Origin: Ignavibacteriaceae bacterium
GTDB lineage: Bacteria; Bacteroidota; Ignavibacteria; Ignavibacteriales; Ignavibacteriaceae
Assembly (NCBI GenBank): GCA_026193755.1
Contig: JAPHUI010000266.1
Location: 1-9,926 of the forward strand
Direction: 5' to 3'
Length of the DNA stretch: 9,926 nucleotides
Shown here: positions 7,047 through 9,926 of the stretch, piece by piece
How positions within the stretch are numbered: the stretch's first letter is position 1
How the letters are laid out: the number at the start of each line of letters is the position of its first letter
Position numbers and translations under genes: made by a program
Notes under the pieces: model-generated
Told to the model about the DNA's origin: nothing
Database searches by the model: none
What the model saw: the letters and a program-made list of their open reading frames with translations, nothing else

Positions 7047-8210
7047 ATGGAAACTATCAGCCAATCATTTCTAACCGAACTTACCGAAAATCAAATTCTC
7101 ATACGTGATACCATACGAGACTTTGCACAGAATAAAATAAAACCTAAAATAATGGAATGGGATGAAGCTCAACACTTCCCGATGGAAATATTCCGTGAAC
7201 TGGGTGAACTTGGATTTATGGGAATAATTTTTCCTGAAGAGTATGGCGGTGCAGGTTTAGGTTATGTTGATTTTGTATTAATAATTGAAGAACTGGGAAA
7301 GGTTGATCCATCAATTTCGTTATCTGTAGCTGCACACAACGGCTTATGCACAAACCATATTTTTAGGTTCGCAAACGAGGAATTAAAAAGAAAATATTTA
7401 CCGGATCTTGTTACGGGTAAAAAAATAGGCGCCTGGGGATTAACGGAACCATCATCTGGAAGCGACGCTGCCGGTATGAAATCGTATGCAGAAAAAAAAG
7501 GTAATAAATATATTCTTAACGGAAGTAAAAATTTTATTACTCACGGCACTTATGGCGAAACTGCTGTAGTGATTGCAATTACTGATAAGAGCGCAGGTAA
7601 GCATGGCATATCCGCATTCATTCTTGAGAAAGGAATGCCCGGATTTTTTGCAGGCAAAAAAGAAAACAAACTTGGAATGAGGGCATGCGAGACATCTCAA
7701 CTCATTTTTGAAAACTGTGAGGTACCTGAAGAAAATTTAGTTGGGAAAGAAGGCGAAGGTTTTATTCAGGCTATGCAGATACTGGAAGGAGGAAGGATTT
7801 CTATAGCAGCGCTAAGTCTGGGATTAGCACAGGGATGTTTAATCGAGTCATTAAAATATTCTCAGGAAAGACATCAGTTTGGTAAGCCGCTTTCGGCATT
7901 TCAGGCAACTCAGTTTAAACTGGCAGACATGAAAACAAATATAGATGCAGCAAGACTACTTACCTTTCGGGCAGCAGCTATGAAGGACAAAGGATTACCA
8001 AATGTGCGTGAAGCTGCAATGGCTAAACTTTTCGCCAGTGAGGTTGCAGAAAAAGCAGCAAGTGAAGCAGTGCAGATTCATGGCGGTTATGGATTTGTTA
8101 AAGATTACCCAGTTGAAAAGTATTTTAGAGATGTCAAGCTTTTAACTATAGGTGAAGGAACATCGGAGATTCAAAGGATTGTAATTGCAAGAGATCTTTT
8201 AAAAGATTGA
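7047..8210 (+). CDS. Acyl-CoA dehydrogenase (short-chain/SCAD-like)
   Basis: This 387-residue FAD flavoenzyme would oxidise an acyl-CoA to the trans-2-enoyl-CoA and pass electrons to ETF. Both family signatures are present: [15 protein letters not shown] at about 130-144, and the C-terminal [20 protein letters not shown] run (343-362) leading to the [10 protein letters not shown] segment. Counting from the ATG at 7047, the glutamate of GEGTSEIQR is E370, the catalytic base position of SCAD/MCAD-type enzymes. The alternative position used by isovaleryl-CoA dehydrogenase is a glycine here (G249 in LEGGRIS). Substrate is therefore probably a short straight or 2-methyl-branched acyl-CoA, not isovaleryl-CoA (inference). 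An upstream in-frame TTG at 7032 would add five residues, but the GAAAGG site favours 7047. The gene lies 43 bases after meaB and 48 bases before the carboxylase gene, all on the same strand. Confidence 0.94.
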   Translation: METISQSFLTELTENQILIRDTIRDFAQNKIKPKIMEWDEAQHFPMEIFRELGELGFMGIIFPEEYGGAGLGYVDFVLIIEELGKVDPSISLSVAAHNGLCTNHIFRFANEELKRKYLPDLVTGKKIGAWGLTEPSSGSDAAGMKSYAEKKGNKYILNGSKNFITHGTYGETAVVIAITDKSAGKHGISAFILEKGMPGFFAGKKENKLGMRACETSQLIFENCEVPEENLVGKEGEGFIQAMQILEGGRISIAALSLGLAQGCLIESLKYSQERHQFGKPLSAFQATQFKLADMKTNIDAARLLTFRAAAMKDKGLPNVREAAMAKLFASEVAEKAASEAVQIHGGYGFVKDYPVEKYFRDVKLLTIGEGTSEIQRIVIARDLLKD

Positions 8211-8258
8211 TTGCTTTTTGCAACTCACTCTACAAAAGAAAAGTATATTTAAGAGTTT

Positions 8259-9914
8259 ATGAAGCAAATCGGAACACAAATAAAAGAAGATGAAGCTTAT
8301 CTAAAGCGTGCTGATTTTCAAAAAGAACTATTAAGGAAACTCCAGGCCGAAAAAGAAAAAGTAATGCTCGGCGGAGGGATAAAAGCAATTGAAAAGCAAA
8401 AAGAAAAAGGGAAAATTCCCGCACGTGAACGCATCAATTTACTCTTAGATAACCCAAAAGAATTTTATGAGCTAAGCACATTTGCAGCTTACGGAATGTA
8501 TGAAGAGTTCGGAGGAGCAGCGAGTGCAGGCACGATTTACGGCATCGGAAGAATTAGTGGAAGGCAATGTGTAATTGTTGCTAATGATGCAACAGTAAAA
8601 GCCGGAGCATGGTTTCCAATCACAGCAAAGAAAAACCTACGAGCTCAGGAAATTGCAATGGAAAACCATCTACCTATTATTTATTTAGTTGACAGTGCTG
8701 GTGTTTTCCTTCCTTTACAAGATGAAATATTTCCTGATAAAGAACACTTCGGGAGGATATTTCGTAACAATGCAGTAATATCTTCAATGGGAATACCTCA
8801 GATTTCGGCGATAATGGGTCCGTGTGTTGCTGGTGGTGCGTACCTTCCGATAATGAGCGACGAAGCATTGATAGTTGAAGGTGAAGGTTCTGTTTTTCTT
8901 GCAGGTGCTCACTTGGTTCGTGCAGCAATTGGAGAAAAAATTGATAATGAAAGTCTGGGTGGTGCACGTGTTCAATCAAACATTTCTGGTGTAACAGATT
9001 ACGTAATGAAAGATGATAAAGAATGTATAGCACAAATCAGAAGTTTGGTAGATAAGTTCGGAAAAAGAGAGACTGCAGGATTCGACAGGATAGAAGCTAA
9101 ACCACCAAAGTTTACTCCGAAGGAAATTTATGGCCTTCTACCAGAAGACACAATTAAACCGTATGATATGTACGAAGTGCTTTCCAGAATAGTTGACAAC
9201 TCGGAAATTGATGAATATAAAGCCGGCTACGGAAAGACAGTAATTACTGCTTATGCAAGGATTGATGGCTGGGCTGTAGGAATTGTAGCTAACCAGAGAA
9301 GCGTTGTAAAAACCGAGAAGGGTGAAATGCAAGTGGGTGGTGTCATTTATTCTGACAGTTCAGATAAAGCAACAAGATTTATAATGAACTGCAACCAGAA
9401 AAAAATTCCTCTATTATTTTTGCAAGATGTTACTGGATTTATGGTTGGAAGTCGCGCAGAACATGGCGGAATTATTAAAGATGGCGCTAAAATGGTAAAT
9501 GCAGTTGCAAATTCCGTTGTTCCTAAAATTACAATTATAGTTGGTAACAGTTTTGGTGCAGGTAATTATGCAATGTGTGGTAAAGCATACGACCCAAGAT
9601 TTATATATGCCTTTCCAAATGCAAAGATCTCTGTAATGGGTGGTTCTCAGGCACACAGTGTTCTTCTCGACATTAAAATAAAACAAGCAGAAAAGAGTGG
9701 GAAGAAAGTTACTGAAGAGGAAAAAAAGAAATTACTTGATGAGATAGCAGCCGCTTATGACGAAAAGAATAATCCATATTACGCAGCGGCAAGATTATGG
9801 GTTGATGAAATTATAGATCCTGCAGAAGCCCGTAAATACATTTCTATGGGTATTGAAAGTGCCAACCACAATTCCGAAATCCCAAGGTTTAATCCGGGAG
9901 TAATTCAAACCTAG
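8259..9914 (+). CDS. Biotin-dependent acyl-CoA carboxylase, carboxyltransferase (beta) subunit, methylcrotonyl-CoA carboxylase-like
   Basis: This 551-residue crotonase-fold subunit transfers the carboxyl group from carboxybiotin to an acyl-CoA. N-terminal half: KGKIPARERINLLLD at 50-64, VIVANDATVKAG at 106-117, VDSAGVFLP at 144-152, QDEIFPDKEHFGRIF at 154-168, and the oxyanion-forming GPCVAGGAYLP at 187-197. C-terminal half: QDVTGFMVG at 389-397, GNSFGAGNYAMCGKAYDPRF at 429-448, ISVMGG at 457-462, and AARLWVDEIIDP at 510-521. The HFGRIF, GAGNYxMCG and ARLWVDEIIDP motifs and the length fit the methylcrotonyl-CoA carboxylase beta branch rather than actinobacterial-type propionyl-CoA carboxylase. 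VDSAGVFLP replaces the VDSGGANLP of classical enzymes; I recall this as typical of Bacteroidota homologues. A lysine-rich insertion (about 473-497) precedes the ARLWVDE motif. The biotin carboxylase/carrier subunit is not in the window. Actual substrate is uncertain. Confidence 0.93.
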   Translation: MKQIGTQIKEDEAYLKRADFQKELLRKLQAEKEKVMLGGGIKAIEKQKEKGKIPARERINLLLDNPKEFYELSTFAAYGMYEEFGGAASAGTIYGIGRISGRQCVIVANDATVKAGAWFPITAKKNLRAQEIAMENHLPIIYLVDSAGVFLPLQDEIFPDKEHFGRIFRNNAVISSMGIPQISAIMGPCVAGGAYLPIMSDEALIVEGEGSVFLAGAHLVRAAIGEKIDNESLGGARVQSNISGVTDYVMKDDKECIAQIRSLVDKFGKRETAGFDRIEAKPPKFTPKEIYGLLPEDTIKPYDMYEVLSRIVDNSEIDEYKAGYGKTVITAYARIDGWAVGIVANQRSVVKTEKGEMQVGGVIYSDSSDKATRFIMNCNQKKIPLLFLQDVTGFMVGSRAEHGGIIKDGAKMVNAVANSVVPKITIIVGNSFGAGNYAMCGKAYDPRFIYAFPNAKISVMGGSQAHSVLLDIKIKQAEKSGKKVTEEEKKKLLDEIAAAYDEKNNPYYAAARLWVDEIIDPAEARKYISMGIESANHNSEIPRFNPGVIQT

Positions 9915-9926
9915 ATGAAGGCTAAA
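9915..9926 (+). CDS. Possible start of the next gene (first four codons only)
   Basis: The carboxyltransferase TAG (9912-9914) is directly followed by ATG AAG GCT AAA, open to the right edge. A stop touching a start suggests translational coupling to a further operon member. Typical candidates after such a subunit are an enoyl-CoA hydratase or a biotin carboxylase, but four codons identify nothing. Confidence 0.3.

Noticed and set aside
8194..8207. 14-base perfect palindrome ATCTTTTAAAAGAT at the end of the acyl-CoA dehydrogenase gene
   Set aside because: It lies inside codons for the normal C terminus of the protein and has no loop or T-run. Such palindromes are expected in AT-rich coding DNA.
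8211..8223. TTGC-TTTTT-GCAA mini-hairpin after the dehydrogenase stop, as a terminator
   Set aside because: The stem is only four pairs and the loop is itself the T-run, so it cannot act as a normal intrinsic terminator. The next gene follows within 36 bases.
8677..9033. 118-codon minus-strand open frame inside the carboxyltransferase gene
   Set aside because: It lies opposite the most conserved part of the carboxyltransferase and its His/Leu/Gln-rich product looks like an antisense shadow.

Overview
The window looks like a piece of chromosome from an AT-rich member of the Bacteroidota/Chlorobi/Ignavibacteria group, most likely an ignavibacterium-like lineage. This assignment is an inference. 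It rests on strongly AT-biased codons, few Shine-Dalgarno sequences, a Bacteroidota-style promoter (TTG, 20 bases, TATATTTG), an L32 beginning MPNPKRR, and a carboxyltransferase whose motifs match the Bacteroidota branch of the methylcrotonyl-CoA carboxylase-type family. I see no rRNA, tRNA, CRISPR array, transposase, integrase or phage gene. Every gene except one has a recognisable conserved family.

Layout. Bases 1-1339 (minus strand) hold the conserved yceD-rpmF-plsX block: a YceD/DUF177 protein, ribosomal protein L32, and the first 203 codons of the phosphate acyltransferase PlsX, which runs off the left edge. A 269-base divergent intergenic region (1340-1608) carries the probable promoter of this block. 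Bases 1609-3749 (plus strand) encode a two-gene ABC-2 type exporter, with ATPase and permease overlapping by ATGA. A 94-base gap follows, with a short perfect inverted repeat. From 3844 to the right edge all genes lie on the plus strand and are tightly packed: a poorly conserved GT-A-like hypothetical protein, nadD, a GalE-like sugar-nucleotide epimerase, meaB, an acyl-CoA dehydrogenase, an acyl-CoA carboxylase carboxyltransferase subunit, and possibly the first four codons of one more gene.

How the genes fit together. The left block links envelope phospholipid synthesis (PlsX) to ribosome assembly (L32, YceD), as in many bacteria. The right block begins with NAD and sugar-nucleotide genes and ends with acyl-CoA catabolism. 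The dehydrogenase would make an enoyl-CoA, a biotin-dependent carboxylase would carboxylate an acyl-CoA, and MeaB would protect the B12-dependent methylmalonyl-CoA mutase. That mutase and the biotin carboxylase subunit are not in the window. The dehydrogenase-carboxylase pair resembles the start of a leucine-degradation (liu) cluster, but the dehydrogenase's catalytic residue argues against isovaleryl-CoA as substrate.

Overall this is a mostly ordinary core-metabolism region. The points most worth a second look are the degenerate GT-A-like protein, the mixed operon with two matching 8-base gene overlaps, and the substrate question for the acyl-CoA genes.
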